From NCBI GenBank assembly GCA_017381835.1, contig JAFOBK010000035.1:1-64000 (forward strand): 64,000 nucleotides of DNA, written 5' to 3'. Both the position numbers and the translations under genes were made by a program. How positions within the stretch are numbered: the stretch's first letter is position 1; each line of letters starts with the position of its first letter. The notes below the pieces were generated by a model. It was not told the origin of the DNA. It saw nothing but the letters and a program-made list of their open reading frames with translations, and made no database searches. The DNA comes from Oscillospiraceae bacterium (GTDB taxonomy: Bacteria; Bacillota_A; Clostridia; Oscillospirales; Oscillospiraceae). This document shows positions 25,540 through 34,649 of this stretch, piece after piece.

Positions 25540-27174
25540 TCAAAAATGAATGGTTATGGTCGTTCCCTTTCCGGGGGTGCTTTCCAGGCTGATTTCTGCG
25601 TTATGGTAGGCTACAGCGTGCTTTACAATAGAAAGACCCAGGCCGGTACCGCCGGAGGCTTTGGAGTGGCTTTTGTCAACCCGGTAGAACCGTTCAAAGA
25701 TCCTGTCCTTATGTTCTGGGGGAATGCCAATGCCGGTATCGCTGACAACCAAGCAGTTATTTTCTGCTTTGAGCGTTATGCTGCCGCCGGGGATATTGTA
25801 CTTGATAGCATTATCGCAGAGATTATAGATGATCTCATGGAGCATTCTGCGTACACCAACCACAGAAAAGCCGTTGCCGGAAATAGAAATGCTCACATTC
25901 TTTTCTTCTGCGCTGGGTTGGAGGATCATCTTCACTTCTTCTGCCAGTTCCAGAATATTCACAGTTTCCGCAGGAAGCTGGGCACCTTCATCCAGCTGGG
26001 AAAGACGGATGATATCTTCGATCAAACTCACCAGCCGGGATGCTTCCTTGCGGATGTGACCTACAAAACGAGGAGTGTCTTCCTCCTTCACCATGCCACT
26101 TTCCAGTAGTTCGGCGCTGCCAATAATACCCTGCAAAGGGGTCTTCAGTTCGTGAGATACATTGGCGGAGAACTCCCGGCGCAGCTGCTCTGCATTTTGG
26201 GATTCTGTTACATCCACCGCCAGGATAACTGCGCCCAGCAGATTTCCGTCGGACTGAATGCTGCTCATATCGAAACGGTAGATTCTGCCTTCCAGCTCCT
26301 GCACGATGCTTCCCCGGCCCCGATCCAGGGCATCGTTTAAGGTCTGTCGCAGTGGATTACTGCGGTTTACCTGAAAGAAGCTGCTGCCAACGCAGGATTC
26401 GTCTGACCCGAAAATTTTTATGGCAGCGGAATTGATGGAGCGGATATGAGTCTCCTTATCCAGCACCACCAGTCCCTCCTGCATATGGGAGGTGATCTGA
26501 ATAAACTCGTCGGTTTTGCGTTGCAGCTTGCGCATTTGGGCATCAATCTGCAAGTGCTGCTGGTTGATCCGGCGCAGTAGCGGGGAGAGTTCTTCGTAAG
26601 TGTTGTTGGACAGCGGCCGCTCCAAATCCAAATTGTTCATTGGCTCTACAATATTCTTTGCCATTCTACGGGCAAGAATCAAGGAAAGACCAATCGCCAG
26701 CACAGCAATGAGGATAATCGGCCAAAGTAGATCCATCATCAGCGCCCAGGCAGAGGCCTGGTTGGTGGAAATGCGAAGCACCGTTCCGTCTGTTAAGCGC
26801 TGCGCTTCGTAGTAGGTCTGCTCGGTGAGGGTAGAGGAATTACGCACTGCACTACCGGAACCGGTCTCAAATGCTTCCCGGATCTCCTCTCGATCAGCAT
26901 GGTTTTCCATGGCAGTCTGATCTACTTGGGTATCGAAGAGAACCGTGCCATCGGTGTCAATCCAGGTGACACGGAAGCGGTCAGCTTCCACATTCTCCAG
27001 GAAGGTATTTCCATACTGCTCTGTGCCGGTGACAGCAAGACTCAATTCGTCCTTCAATTGCTGTACCTGGACTCCGGTAAAGTGGTTGTACAGAACACCG
27101 ATCACAATGCCAAGAGAACAGAGTAGAACCACAACCGCAACAAAGACCGTTGAACGAAAGATCTTACTTGTCAT
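25540..27174 (-). CDS. phoR: PhoR/WalK-type sensor histidine kinase
   Basis: 544 residues. Two membrane segments (about 8-28 and 146-166) flank an extracytoplasmic sensor. A HAMP-like linker and a PAS domain (about 215-320, EGLVVLDKETHIRSINSAA) follow. HisKA has the phospho-His in FSANVSHELKTPLQG (about 340), and HATPase_c has NLCDNAIKYN, VSDTGIGIP and GGTGLGLSIVK. Its ATG overlaps the response regulator stop by 11 bases. The PhoR identity is inferred from architecture and from the adjoining phosphate transporter with PhoP-like boxes; WalK/VicK or ResE cannot be excluded from sequence alone. Confidence 0.85.
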   Translation of the reverse strand: MTSKIFRSTVFVAVVVLLCSLGIVIGVLYNHFTGVQVQQLKDELSLAVTGTEQYGNTFLENVEADRFRVTWIDTDGTVLFDTQVDQTAMENHADREEIREAFETGSGSAVRNSSTLTEQTYYEAQRLTDGTVLRISTNQASAWALMMDLLWPIILIAVLAIGLSLILARRMAKNIVEPMNNLDLERPLSNNTYEELSPLLRRINQQHLQIDAQMRKLQRKTDEFIQITSHMQEGLVVLDKETHIRSINSAAIKIFGSDESCVGSSFFQVNRSNPLRQTLNDALDRGRGSIVQELEGRIYRFDMSSIQSDGNLLGAVILAVDVTESQNAEQLRREFSANVSHELKTPLQGIIGSAELLESGMVKEEDTPRFVGHIRKEASRLVSLIEDIIRLSQLDEGAQLPAETVNILELAEEVKMILQPSAEEKNVSISISGNGFSVVGVRRMLHEIIYNLCDNAIKYNIPGGSITLKAENNCLVVSDTGIGIPPEHKDRIFERFYRVDKSHSKASGGTGLGLSIVKHAVAYHNAEISLESTPGKGTTITIHF

Positions 27175-27844
27175 TCTTAGCCTCCAGGCGGTAGCCTACA
27201 TTGCGAACCGTTTCAATGATATTACCGTATTCGCCCAACTTCTGCCGCAAGGTGCGGATATGCATATCCACCGTCCGTGTTTCTCCTACATACTCTGTAT
27301 TCCATACGCAGGAGAGCAGCTGCTCTCTTGTAAAAGCAATACCCGGCTGAGAGAGAAACAGATGCAGAAGCTCGTACTCTTTGTAAGTCAGAGCAATCCG
27401 TTCTCCATCAATGGTGACGGTATGCTCGTCGGGATTCAGCACAAGACCGCTAAGCTTCAGCAAGTTGGAGGATGCTGACCGCTTGCAGCGGCGCAGCACC
27501 GCTTTCACCCGACTGACCATTTCCATAATGCCAAAGGGCTTTACCAAGTAATCGTCAGCACCCAAGTCCAAACTCTGGATCTTATCATATTCGCTTCCCT
27601 TGGCGGTTGCCATGATCACGGGAATGTCTGCAAATTCTTCCTTTGATTTCATCATCTTCAGCAGCGTGACACCGTCTTTGCCGGGAAGCATCACATCCAG
27701 TACAACGAGTTCCGGTTTTTCGGACTGCAGCGCTTGCCAAAAACTGTCGCCATCTTCAAAACCTTTGGCTGCAAACCCGGTAGAGACGAGTGCATATACT
27801 TCAATATCGCGGATACTGGAATCATCCTCTACACACCAAATCAT
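27164..27844 (-). CDS. phoP: OmpR/PhoP-family response regulator
   Basis: 226 residues: receiver domain 1-115 (MIWCVEDDSSIRDI, phospho-Asp in ELVVLDVMLPG, conserved Lys in DYLVKPFG) and winged-helix DNA-binding domain about 130-222 (LTYKEYELLHLFLSQPG, RTVDMHIRTLRQKLG, VRNVGYRLE). The start at 27844 has GGAGGTG 7 bases upstream; an upstream in-frame ATG would put the promoter inside the gene. It is co-transcribed with the sensor kinase. Confidence 0.9.
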   Translation of the reverse strand: MIWCVEDDSSIRDIEVYALVSTGFAAKGFEDGDSFWQALQSEKPELVVLDVMLPGKDGVTLLKMMKSKEEFADIPVIMATAKGSEYDKIQSLDLGADDYLVKPFGIMEMVSRVKAVLRRCKRSASSNLLKLSGLVLNPDEHTVTIDGERIALTYKEYELLHLFLSQPGIAFTREQLLSCVWNTEYVGETRTVDMHIRTLRQKLGEYGNIIETVRNVGYRLEAKNDK

Positions 27845-27869
27845 TCGGGCACCTCCTTGCGTTTGTACA

Positions 27870-27929
27870 ATTTTAGCTGTTTTAGTAGCAAAATTCAAGG
27901 ATTTAGATGGACTTTACATACATTTTACA
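27870..27929 (-). promoter_or_regulatory. promoter of the phoPR-like operon with PhoP-box-like repeat
   Basis: Minus strand TTGAAT (27898-27893), 17-base spacer, TAAAAT (27875-27870). Upstream, TTTACA occurs twice on the plus strand at 27913-27918 and 27924-27929 with the same 11-base period as at the transporter promoter, but in the opposite orientation relative to the gene. Confidence 0.6.
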
Positions 27930-28127
27930 TCTTGCGGATAGTCCTTTCTAACCTGTTGGAGAAGAATAACCAAAAAAAGCAGAGCGGGTGAGGGCACATT
28001 TCTGCATTATATACAAATGTGCGCAATGTAAAAACAAAATGCCGTATTTTCCCCGGCAACTGTCTTTCATACCCGAATGAATGATGGTCATTTGCCTTGA
28101 GTGATTTCGCTCGGAAAACAAAAGTGC
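27930..28127. other. intergenic stretch between phoP and the T-box promoter
   Basis: Gene-free. An inverted repeat GCACATTT/AAATGTGC (27994-28001, 28015-28022) is the only clear structure. No ORF with a ribosome site is seen. Confidence 0.4.
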
Positions 28128-28156
28128 TTGACAGATGGAAAGCACGGTGCTATCAT
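28128..28156 (+). promoter_or_regulatory. promoter of the T-box/paaK operon
   Basis: TTGACA at 28128-28133, a 17-base spacer, TATCAT at 28151-28156. The predicted transcript starts near 28163, just before the T-box leader. Confidence 0.75.
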
Positions 28157-28199
28157 GTGTCTAACAACTTCATAGCACAAATGCATTTGAGCAGAAACC

Positions 28200-28459
28200 A
28201 GTACATACGGAAATACCAGCAGAGAGTTGTCGGATGGTGCAAGACAACAGGGACAGCCGTGTCGAATTCCTTCTGTGAGCAGTGCACCGAACTTGGCGTA
28301 AGCTTTTAGTAGGCTGCAACGGGCGTTCCCGTTATAGGACTAGGGTATGTTAGTACCTGATAAGGCTGCTACCGTGAGATAGCGGCAAACTGAGGTGGTA
28401 CCACGGGATTTGTTCTCGTCCTCTGTATTCTTCATCGGAATGCGGAGGGCGATTTTTTT
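28200..28459 (+). promoter_or_regulatory. T-box leader (apparent Phe specifier)
   Basis: Stem I begins with the conserved AGAGAG followed by GTTGTC-GGATGGTGCAA-GACAAC. The specifier loop reads GAA-TTC at 28264-28269, which implies tRNA-Phe. The T-box sequence with TGAGGTGGTACCACGGG lies at 28391-28407 and can pair with an uncharged tRNA 3' end. A terminator (14-base arms 28417-28430 and 28439-28452) ends in seven T. T-box RNAs let transcription proceed when the cognate tRNA is uncharged. The class is certain; the Phe assignment is by position only. Confidence 0.88.
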
Positions 28460-28507
28460 AGCCATCTTCCCACTCCGAACCCTCATTATTGGAAAGGATG
28501 GTCAAAA

Positions 28508-29812
28508 ATGGAAAACTACTATCAGAAAGAAATTGAAACCATGTCCCGGGAGGACATGAAAAAGCTTCAGTCTGAAAAGCTGGTCAAGCAGGTAAAGCAC
28601 GTTTATGAAAATGTGGCTTACTACCGGGATCTGATGGACAAAAAGGGTGTGAAGCCTGAAGATATTCAGAGCATCGACGATCTGCACAAACTGCCATTCC
28701 TTACAAAGGCCGATCTGCGGGATGCTTATCCCTATGGCCTGCTGGCAACTCCCCTGGAGAAGTGTGTTCGTATTCACTCTACCTCCGGCACTACCGGCCG
28801 CCGTGTTGTTGCGTTCTACACCCAGGGTGATATTGACCTGTGGGAAGATTGCTGTGCCCGTGCGATCACTGCTGTAGGCGGTACCCCCAAGGATATCTGC
28901 CAGGTGGCTTATGGCTACGGCCTTTTCACCGGCGGTTTCGGCCTGAACGGCGGATCTCAAAAGCTGGGATGCCTGACGCTTCCCATGTCCTCCGGTAATA
29001 CTGACCGTCAGATCCAGTTCATGATGGATATGCAGGCAACCATTCTCTGCTGCACCCCCTCCTATGCTGCTTACATTGGCGAGACACTGAAGGAGCAGGG
29101 CTACAAGCCTGAGGATATTCCTCTGAAGGCCGGTATCTTCGGCGCAGAACCCTGGACTGAGGAAATGCGCCGGGGCATCGAAGAAACCCTGGGCATCAAG
29201 GCCTACGATATTTACGGACTGACCGAGTCCACCGGTCCCGGTGTTGCCTTTGAGTGCAGCGAACAGACCGGCATGCACATCAATGAAGACCACTTCTATG
29301 CAGAAATCATTGATCCCGACACCGGAGAAGTCCTTCCCGAAGGCAGCAAGGGCGAACTGGTGTTCACCTCTTTGGACAAGGAGGCATTCCCCCTGCTGCG
29401 CTACCGCACCCGCGATATTTGTGTGCTGTCCCGCAAGAAGTGCTCCTGCGGCCGTACCCTGGTCAAGATGGCCAAGCCCATGGGCAGAACCGACGATATG
29501 CTGATCATCCGCGGTGTCAATGTATTCCCCAGCCAGATCGAAACCGTTCTGCTGAACGAAGGCTATCAGCCCAACTATCAGATCGTTGTTGACCGTAAGA
29601 ACAATACGGATACTTTCGAAGTTAATGTGGAGATGACTCCCGAGAAGTTCACCGATAAGGTCAGCGATATCCTCAAGATGGAAAAATCCCTTGCCGCCGC
29701 CATGCGGACAATGCTGGGTATTAACCCTGCTGTCCATCTGGTTGCACCGAAGCAGATCGCCAGAAGCGAAGGCAAGGCTGTCCGCGTCATTGATAAGAGA
29801 AAGCTCGTGTAA
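28508..29812 (+). CDS. paaK: phenylacetate-CoA ligase family protein
   Basis: 434 residues, adenylate-forming enzyme that joins CoA to phenylacetate or a related aryl acid with ATP. Motifs: the P-loop-like HSTSGTTGRRVVAFYT (about residues 95-110), AYGYGLFTGGFG, DIYGLTESTGPGVAFEC (about 235), RYRTRDICVL and GRTDDMLIIRGVNVFPSQIE. A Cys pair in SRKKCSCGR is typical of anaerobe forms. AAAGGAT lies upstream of the ATG. It follows a T-box terminator by 48 bases and precedes an ACT-domain gene, an arrangement typical of aryl-acid metabolism in anaerobes. Indoleacetate or hydroxyphenylacetate are alternative substrates. Confidence 0.92.
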   Translation: MENYYQKEIETMSREDMKKLQSEKLVKQVKHVYENVAYYRDLMDKKGVKPEDIQSIDDLHKLPFLTKADLRDAYPYGLLATPLEKCVRIHSTSGTTGRRVVAFYTQGDIDLWEDCCARAITAVGGTPKDICQVAYGYGLFTGGFGLNGGSQKLGCLTLPMSSGNTDRQIQFMMDMQATILCCTPSYAAYIGETLKEQGYKPEDIPLKAGIFGAEPWTEEMRRGIEETLGIKAYDIYGLTESTGPGVAFECSEQTGMHINEDHFYAEIIDPDTGEVLPEGSKGELVFTSLDKEAFPLLRYRTRDICVLSRKKCSCGRTLVKMAKPMGRTDDMLIIRGVNVFPSQIETVLLNEGYQPNYQIVVDRKNNTDTFEVNVEMTPEKFTDKVSDILKMEKSLAAAMRTMLGINPAVHLVAPKQIARSEGKAVRVIDKRKLV

Positions 29813-29832
29813 TTGCAGAAAGGAGACTCACT

Positions 29833-30264
29833 ATGGCACTCAAGCAGTTAACCGTATTCGTTGAAAACAAGCAGGGCACCCTTGTGAATATCACAGATAC
29901 CCTTGCTGCCAACAATGTCAATATCCGGGCGCTGTCCATTGCCGAAACAGATGGTTTTGGCATTCTGCGGCTCATCGTCGATAACGAAACAGAGGCAGAA
30001 AAAGTCCTGACAGAAGCAGGATATCTCATCAAAATTACCGAAGTTGTGGGCGTTAAGATCGGTGATGCCCCAGGAAAGCTCTCCTATGTTCTGCGGACGC
30101 TGGCCGATGCCGGTATCAACATGGAATATCTGTATGCCTTCATGGCCCGTACCGAGCGACATGCCTATGTTGTCATAAGAGTAGAAAACAATGCCGAAAC
30201 CGAAGCTGTGCTGGAAAATGCAGGTCTGCATATCATTACGGATGCAGATGTCAACAAGTTGTAA
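29833..30264 (+). CDS. tandem ACT-domain amino-acid-binding protein
   Basis: 143 residues made of two ACT domains (about 1-68, LTVFVENKQGTLVNITDTLAANNVNIRALSI; and 70-143, GVKIGDAPGKLSYVLRTLADAGINMEYLYAF). ACT domains bind amino acids and regulate partner enzymes; stand-alone tandem forms beside paaK are common in Firmicutes and archaea and are presumed to sense an aromatic or branched amino acid. GAAAGGAG precedes the ATG, 20 bases after paaK. It is the last gene under the T-box. Confidence 0.9.
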   Translation: MALKQLTVFVENKQGTLVNITDTLAANNVNIRALSIAETDGFGILRLIVDNETEAEKVLTEAGYLIKITEVVGVKIGDAPGKLSYVLRTLADAGINMEYLYAFMARTERHAYVVIRVENNAETEAVLENAGLHIITDADVNKL

Positions 30265-30285
30265 TAAACTGGTGATTTCCCAATA

Positions 30286-30332
30286 AAAAATCCGGGGTGG
30301 CCGCTTTGGAAGCGGTTACCCCGGATTTTTTG
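30286..30332. terminator. bidirectional terminator, paaK operon versus ABC-F gene
   Basis: AAAAATCCGGGGT... arms of about 20 bases pair with ...ACCCCGGATTTTT around a 3-base loop, with A-run and T-run on the two sides. Confidence 0.88.
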
Positions 30333-30336
30333 TTTT

Positions 30337-32088
30337 TTAATGCTGCTGCATGTGCTCAACCACCACAGCCAGCTTATCACACTGCCGCTGGGCTTCCACA
30401 CAGTCGCCTGCTTCCAGACTCCGGGCAATCCGGGTTTCCAGATCCTTCTTCTGAAGTTCCAGTTCCAGATATTCCTTGCTGAAATGTTTCTTGTAAATCA
30501 TTTTACGGAAAGCGCGGGGACTCATGGGACGGATGCTGCCGTTTTCCACAAACAAGATGGTGTCGGCACAATTTACGATGGTATAAAAATCATGGGATAC
30601 CATGAGAACCGCACCCCGGTAAGCAGCAATGGCATCTTCCAGCGCAATCTGGGAGAAGGTATCCAAATGGCTGGAAGGCTCGTCCAGCAGCAGAAGGTTA
30701 GCATTGCCCGCGGCCAGCTTTGCCAGCTGCAGCAGATTCTTTTCGCCGCCGGAAAGATGACCTACCTTGCGGCCAAGACTGTCGGGATCGAAGCAATATT
30801 TCTGAAGGTACTCTTCTACCTGCTGATGAGTTTCAAAACCAATCTCGAAAAGCTCCTCGTAAATGGTGTTCTGTTCCTTCAGAATTTCTGCATGGAGCTG
30901 GGAGAAGAAGGCGGGGGAAGCTTCCGGGGAAAAGACAATGGCAGGATTCTGATTCTTCCAAATTTGGCGCAGCATAGAGGTCTTTCCGGTGCCGTTGGCG
31001 CCTACCAATGCCACTTTTTCACCGGCATGCACCGCGAAAGAGACATGTTCCAGCAGCTTTTCTTCAAATGCCAGAGAATAGTCTTCCAATCGCAGCAGTT
31101 CTGCGGCCTCATCGGGTTCCTCTACTTCCGGCAGGTGGATTTCCGGCTGGCGGATTTCCACAAAGGGAGCTTTGATCTGCCGGCTCAGCAGCCGGTTCAG
31201 GTAGCTGACTTTGCCCTTCAACGTGCGGCCGATTTGAGGATCGATCACTTCCGTAGCATCATCCCGCAGGCGTTCTACCAGCTCGGTGATCCGGCGGACT
31301 TCCTCTTCATCGTCCAATGCGGCCAACTGAATATCGATCTTCTTCTGCAGACGGGAATGGCTATACTCCGTAAAGCTGCCTTCATACTCCTGCAGATCGC
31401 CGTTTTCCAGGTGCCAGATCTTGTCAAAGCAGTGGGCCAGCAGATACCGGCTGTGGGTGACCACCAGCAGGGTGCCCTTATAAGCATTGATCAGATCCCG
31501 CAAGCCGTTTAAATTCTCAAAATCCAGGAACACATCCGGCTCATCCATGATGAGAAGCCCAGGACGGCGCAGCATCTGACGGATGACCTGCACAAGCTTT
31601 AATTCACCGCCGCTTAATTTTTCCAGCTCCAATGAGGCTTTGTCCTCCAGCTCGGCCAGCTGCAGCTGACGGCGGATATTGACCTCATAGTTGTCTGCGT
31701 CGATGGCATCACTTTCGTCCAGCAGTTCCTGGTAGCGCTCCATCACAGCATCCATATCCTCGGCAGACTCCATCTGCATGCAAGTCTCGCCGATTGCCTG
31801 CTCCAGATCGAGAAAATCCCGGCACAAATAGTCAAAGACTGTGACGGACTGATCACCTTCCCGAATGGCGAACTGGCTCACATAGCCGATACGGCCTACA
31901 CCCTCGCGGGTTACTTTGCCGTCGAAAATAAAATTCTCAGGTTCACGGATCAGATTGACCAGGGTGGTTTTGCCGGTGCCGTTGCTGCCGATCAGAACAC
32001 AGTGACGGTTTTCCTCCAGGGTGAAGGAGACATTTTGAAATAAAAGTGTGCTATTGAATCCAAATGTTAGTTTTTCTGCGTGTATCAT
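30337..32088 (-). CDS. ABC-F family ATP-binding protein
   Basis: 583 residues with two ATPase domains and no membrane segments. Domain 1: Walker A GSNGTGKTT (about 33-41), signature LSGGELKLV, Walker B LLIMDEPDVFLDFENL. Domain 2: Walker A GANGTGKTS, signature LSGGEKNLLQ, Walker B LLLLDEPSSHLD. A charged linker (about 235-320) joins them. ABC-F proteins act on the ribosome as translation or antibiotic-protection factors. In domain 1 the usual DEPTNHLD reads DEPDVFLDF, a deviation seen in some subgroups. It is alone between terminators. Antibiotic protection cannot be predicted from the sequence. Confidence 0.88.
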   Translation of the reverse strand: MIHAEKLTFGFNSTLLFQNVSFTLEENRHCVLIGSNGTGKTTLVNLIREPENFIFDGKVTREGVGRIGYVSQFAIREGDQSVTVFDYLCRDFLDLEQAIGETCMQMESAEDMDAVMERYQELLDESDAIDADNYEVNIRRQLQLAELEDKASLELEKLSGGELKLVQVIRQMLRRPGLLIMDEPDVFLDFENLNGLRDLINAYKGTLLVVTHSRYLLAHCFDKIWHLENGDLQEYEGSFTEYSHSRLQKKIDIQLAALDDEEEVRRITELVERLRDDATEVIDPQIGRTLKGKVSYLNRLLSRQIKAPFVEIRQPEIHLPEVEEPDEAAELLRLEDYSLAFEEKLLEHVSFAVHAGEKVALVGANGTGKTSMLRQIWKNQNPAIVFSPEASPAFFSQLHAEILKEQNTIYEELFEIGFETHQQVEEYLQKYCFDPDSLGRKVGHLSGGEKNLLQLAKLAAGNANLLLLDEPSSHLDTFSQIALEDAIAAYRGAVLMVSHDFYTIVNCADTILFVENGSIRPMSPRAFRKMIYKKHFSKEYLELELQKKDLETRIARSLEAGDCVEAQRQCDKLAVVVEHMQQH

Positions 32089-32215
32089 GGAAATCCCTCA
32101 ATTAATTGTGTAATTCTTTGCTTATCATAGCGGTATTTTACTTGTATTGCAAGTTCTTTTTTGCGGGGAAAGAGGAATAACAGCCTGCATGAAATGAAAA
32201 AAAGAAAATACCATC

Positions 32216-32243
32216 TTGTGAAAAAGGGGAAATATTGTATACT
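32216..32243 (+). promoter_or_regulatory. promoter of the nahK-galE-galT cluster
   Basis: TTGTGA at 32216-32221, a 16-base spacer, TATACT at 32238-32243, about 80 bases before the nahK ATG. The remaining leader shows no clear structure. Confidence 0.6.
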
Positions 32244-32324
32244 TAATATATGTGGAAAAATGCGCATGAATCAGCAGGGGTTCTGTGAAGATATCCTGTG
32301 GCCTTAAATGAGGAGGACTAAAGT

Positions 32325-33440
32325 ATGTATATTCCCGAAAATGATGCAATTCTTCGCGAAGTGATTGCAGCGTATGCATTTCCTGAAACTTTGTTGGGTG
32401 CTGTCCGTTACGGCAGCGGCCATATCAATGATACGTTCTGCCTGGTTTGCCAGCCCCAGGAGGGCAAGGCAATCCGCTTTATCCTGCAGGGTTTGTCTAT
32501 GGCAGCCTTCCCCCGTCAGGATGAACTGATGGAGAATTTCATCGGTGTCACCTCCCATCTGCGGAAGAAGATCGAGGCTGCCGGCGGCGATGTGATGCGT
32601 GAAACCCTGAACCTGGTTCCTACCCGTGATGGCAAGCTCTATTATACTGACTCCACCGGTAAGGTATGGCGATTGACTAACTATGTGGAAAATACTGTGT
32701 GTCTGCAGAAGGCAACCCCCGACCTATTTGAGGCATCTGCCCGGGCATTTGGCCGTTTCCAGTGGCTGCTGAGTGACTATCCTGCCGAGACCCTCCATGA
32801 GTCCATTGTGAACTTCCACAACACCGAAGACCGTTTCGCTAAATTCCTGGCAGCTTTGGAAGCGGATAAGATGGGCCGCGCAAAGGAAGTGGAGGCAGAA
32901 GTCAAGTTTGTGCTGGATCGCAAGGCCGATTGCTCCGTTGCGCTGAATGCCCTCCGGGAAGGCAAGCTGCCTCTGAGAGTTACCCATAACGATACCAAGC
33001 TCAATAATGTTTTGATTGATGAGAAGACACTGGAAGGTGTTTGCATCATCGACCTGGACACCACTATGCCCGGCTTGTCCATTTATGACTTCGGCGATTC
33101 TATCCGCTTCGGCGCCAACCACAGCGCAGAGGATGAGAAGGATCTTTCTAAGGTCAATTTTGATATTGACCTCTATAAGCGCTATACCCGCGGTTTCCTG
33201 GAAGGCGCAAAGGGAGGCCTGACCCAGGCGGAACTGGAGTACCTGCCCTGGGGCGCAAAGCTGATGACCCTGGAGTGCGGCATCCGTTTCCTGACCGACT
33301 ACCTGGACGGCGATCATTACTTCCACATCCGTTATCCTGAGCAGAACCTGGATCGCACCCGTACTCAGTTTAAACTGGTTGCGGATATGGAAGCGCAGTG
33401 GGAAGAAATGCACAATATCGTAAAGGAGATCACAAAATGA
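32325..33440 (+). CDS. nahK: N-acetylhexosamine 1-kinase-like phosphotransferase
   Basis: 371 residues, aminoglycoside-phosphotransferase fold. The catalytic loop is [16 protein letters not shown] (His-Asn-Asp with downstream Asn) and the metal Asp is in [12 protein letters not shown]. An N-terminal [10 protein letters not shown] loop is typical of NahK/LnpB. It phosphorylates GlcNAc/GalNAc at C1 in the lacto-N-biose/galacto-N-biose pathway. GAGGAGG precedes the ATG. Its stop overlaps the galE start (ATGA), and galE and galT follow, which reproduces the lnpBCD order of that pathway in a different arrangement; no lacto-N-biose phosphorylase is in the window. Confidence 0.88.
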   Translation: MYIPENDAILREVIAAYAFPETLLGAVRYGSGHINDTFCLVCQPQEGKAIRFILQGLSMAAFPRQDELMENFIGVTSHLRKKIEAAGGDVMRETLNLVPTRDGKLYYTDSTGKVWRLTNYVENTVCLQKATPDLFEASARAFGRFQWLLSDYPAETLHESIVNFHNTEDRFAKFLAALEADKMGRAKEVEAEVKFVLDRKADCSVALNALREGKLPLRVTHNDTKLNNVLIDEKTLEGVCIIDLDTTMPGLSIYDFGDSIRFGANHSAEDEKDLSKVNFDIDLYKRYTRGFLEGAKGGLTQAELEYLPWGAKLMTLECGIRFLTDYLDGDHYFHIRYPEQNLDRTRTQFKLVADMEAQWEEMHNIVKEITK

Positions 33441-34453
33441 AAGTTTTGGTTACCGGCGGCGCCGGCTATATCGGCAGCCACACTTGTGTTGAACTGATTG
33501 AAGCAGGTCACGAGCCTGTTGTCATTGATAACCTGGTCAACTCTAACCCTGAGAGCCTGAACCGCGTGAAGATGATCACCGGCAAGGAGGTTCCCTTCTA
33601 CCAGGGCGATGTCCGTGATGAGGCACTGCTGAACAAGATTTTTGACGAGCATGCAATCGAGTGCGCCATTCATTTTGCCGGCCTGAAGGCTGTTGGTGAG
33701 TCCGTTGCCAAGCCCCTGGAGTACTATGAAAACAACCTGTGCTCCACCATGACCCTGTGCCGTGTGATGGGCAAGCGCGGTGTCAAGAGAATCGTCTTCT
33801 CTTCTTCCGCAACCGTTTACTCCGGTGATAATGAGATGCCACTGCGGGAAACTTCCAAGACCGGCAACTGTACCAACCCCTACGGCTGGACCAAGTACAT
33901 GGGCGAGCAGATCCTCCGGGATCTGACCGTTGCTGACCCCCAGTGGTCTGTGGTTCTGCTTCGCTACTTTAACCCCGTGGGCGCCCATAAGAGCGGCCTG
34001 ATCGGTGAGCATCCCAACGGCATTCCCAACAACCTGATGCCCTTCATCTCTCAGACCGCTATCGGTAAGCGCCATCACTTAAGCGTCTTCGGCAATGACT
34101 ATGATACCCACGACGGCACCGGTGTCCGTGATTATATTCATGTTGTTGACCTGGCCAAGGGCCATGTGGCGGCAATTGCACACCTGATGAAGACTCCCGG
34201 CGAGAGCGTATTCAACCTGGGTACCGGCACCGGATACTCGGTTCTGGATATGGTCAAGGCCTTTGAAACCGCAAACGGAATCCCCGTGCCTTACGAAATT
34301 GCGCCCCGCCGTCCCGGCGATCTGGCTACCTGCTATGCAGACCCTGCCAAGAGTGCGGAAGTCTTAGGCTGGAAGGCCACCAAGGATCAGACCGATATGT
34401 GCCGTGATACCTGGAACTGGCAGAGCAAGAATCCCAACGGTTTTGATAACTGA
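33437..34453 (+). CDS. galE: UDP-glucose 4-epimerase
   Basis: 338-residue extended SDR that interconverts UDP-Gal/UDP-Glc (and often UDP-GalNAc/UDP-GlcNAc). The NAD motif is [12 protein letters not shown], the catalytic Ser lies in FSSSATVYS and the YxxxK pair in [11 protein letters not shown]. The start at 33437 has AAAGGAG 6 bases upstream and overlaps the nahK stop by 4 bases; a longer upstream frame lies in the nahK gene. It works with the kinase and uridylyltransferase on either side. Confidence 0.95.
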   Translation: MKVLVTGGAGYIGSHTCVELIEAGHEPVVIDNLVNSNPESLNRVKMITGKEVPFYQGDVRDEALLNKIFDEHAIECAIHFAGLKAVGESVAKPLEYYENNLCSTMTLCRVMGKRGVKRIVFSSSATVYSGDNEMPLRETSKTGNCTNPYGWTKYMGEQILRDLTVADPQWSVVLLRYFNPVGAHKSGLIGEHPNGIPNNLMPFISQTAIGKRHHLSVFGNDYDTHDGTGVRDYIHVVDLAKGHVAAIAHLMKTPGESVFNLGTGTGYSVLDMVKAFETANGIPVPYEIAPRRPGDLATCYADPAKSAEVLGWKATKDQTDMCRDTWNWQSKNPNGFDN

Positions 34454-34649
34454 TTCCGGGAGTCTTGCTGCTTTGGAGCAGAGCAACTTCGATTTTTCCT
34501 GAAGCTTATTAAGCAGAGCAGCGACGCCTCGTATATGTACCTGCAGAATGTCATTCCTGCCGACTGTAAGGTACATCAGAATGTGGCGCTGGCGCTTGCT
34601 ATGTGCTGCGCATTCGCCCTCAGGGAGGAACCGAAATGGAGGTTCAGAG
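34454..34649 (+). other. 196-base spacer between galE and galT
   Basis: No gene is seen. A short hairpin TTGCTGCT/AGCAGAGCAA lies at about 34466-34487 followed by a T-rich stretch (CGATTTTTCC), a possible weak attenuator. Another partly self-complementary segment around GTACCTGCAG/CTGTAAGGTAC spans 34536-34575. Confidence 0.35.
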
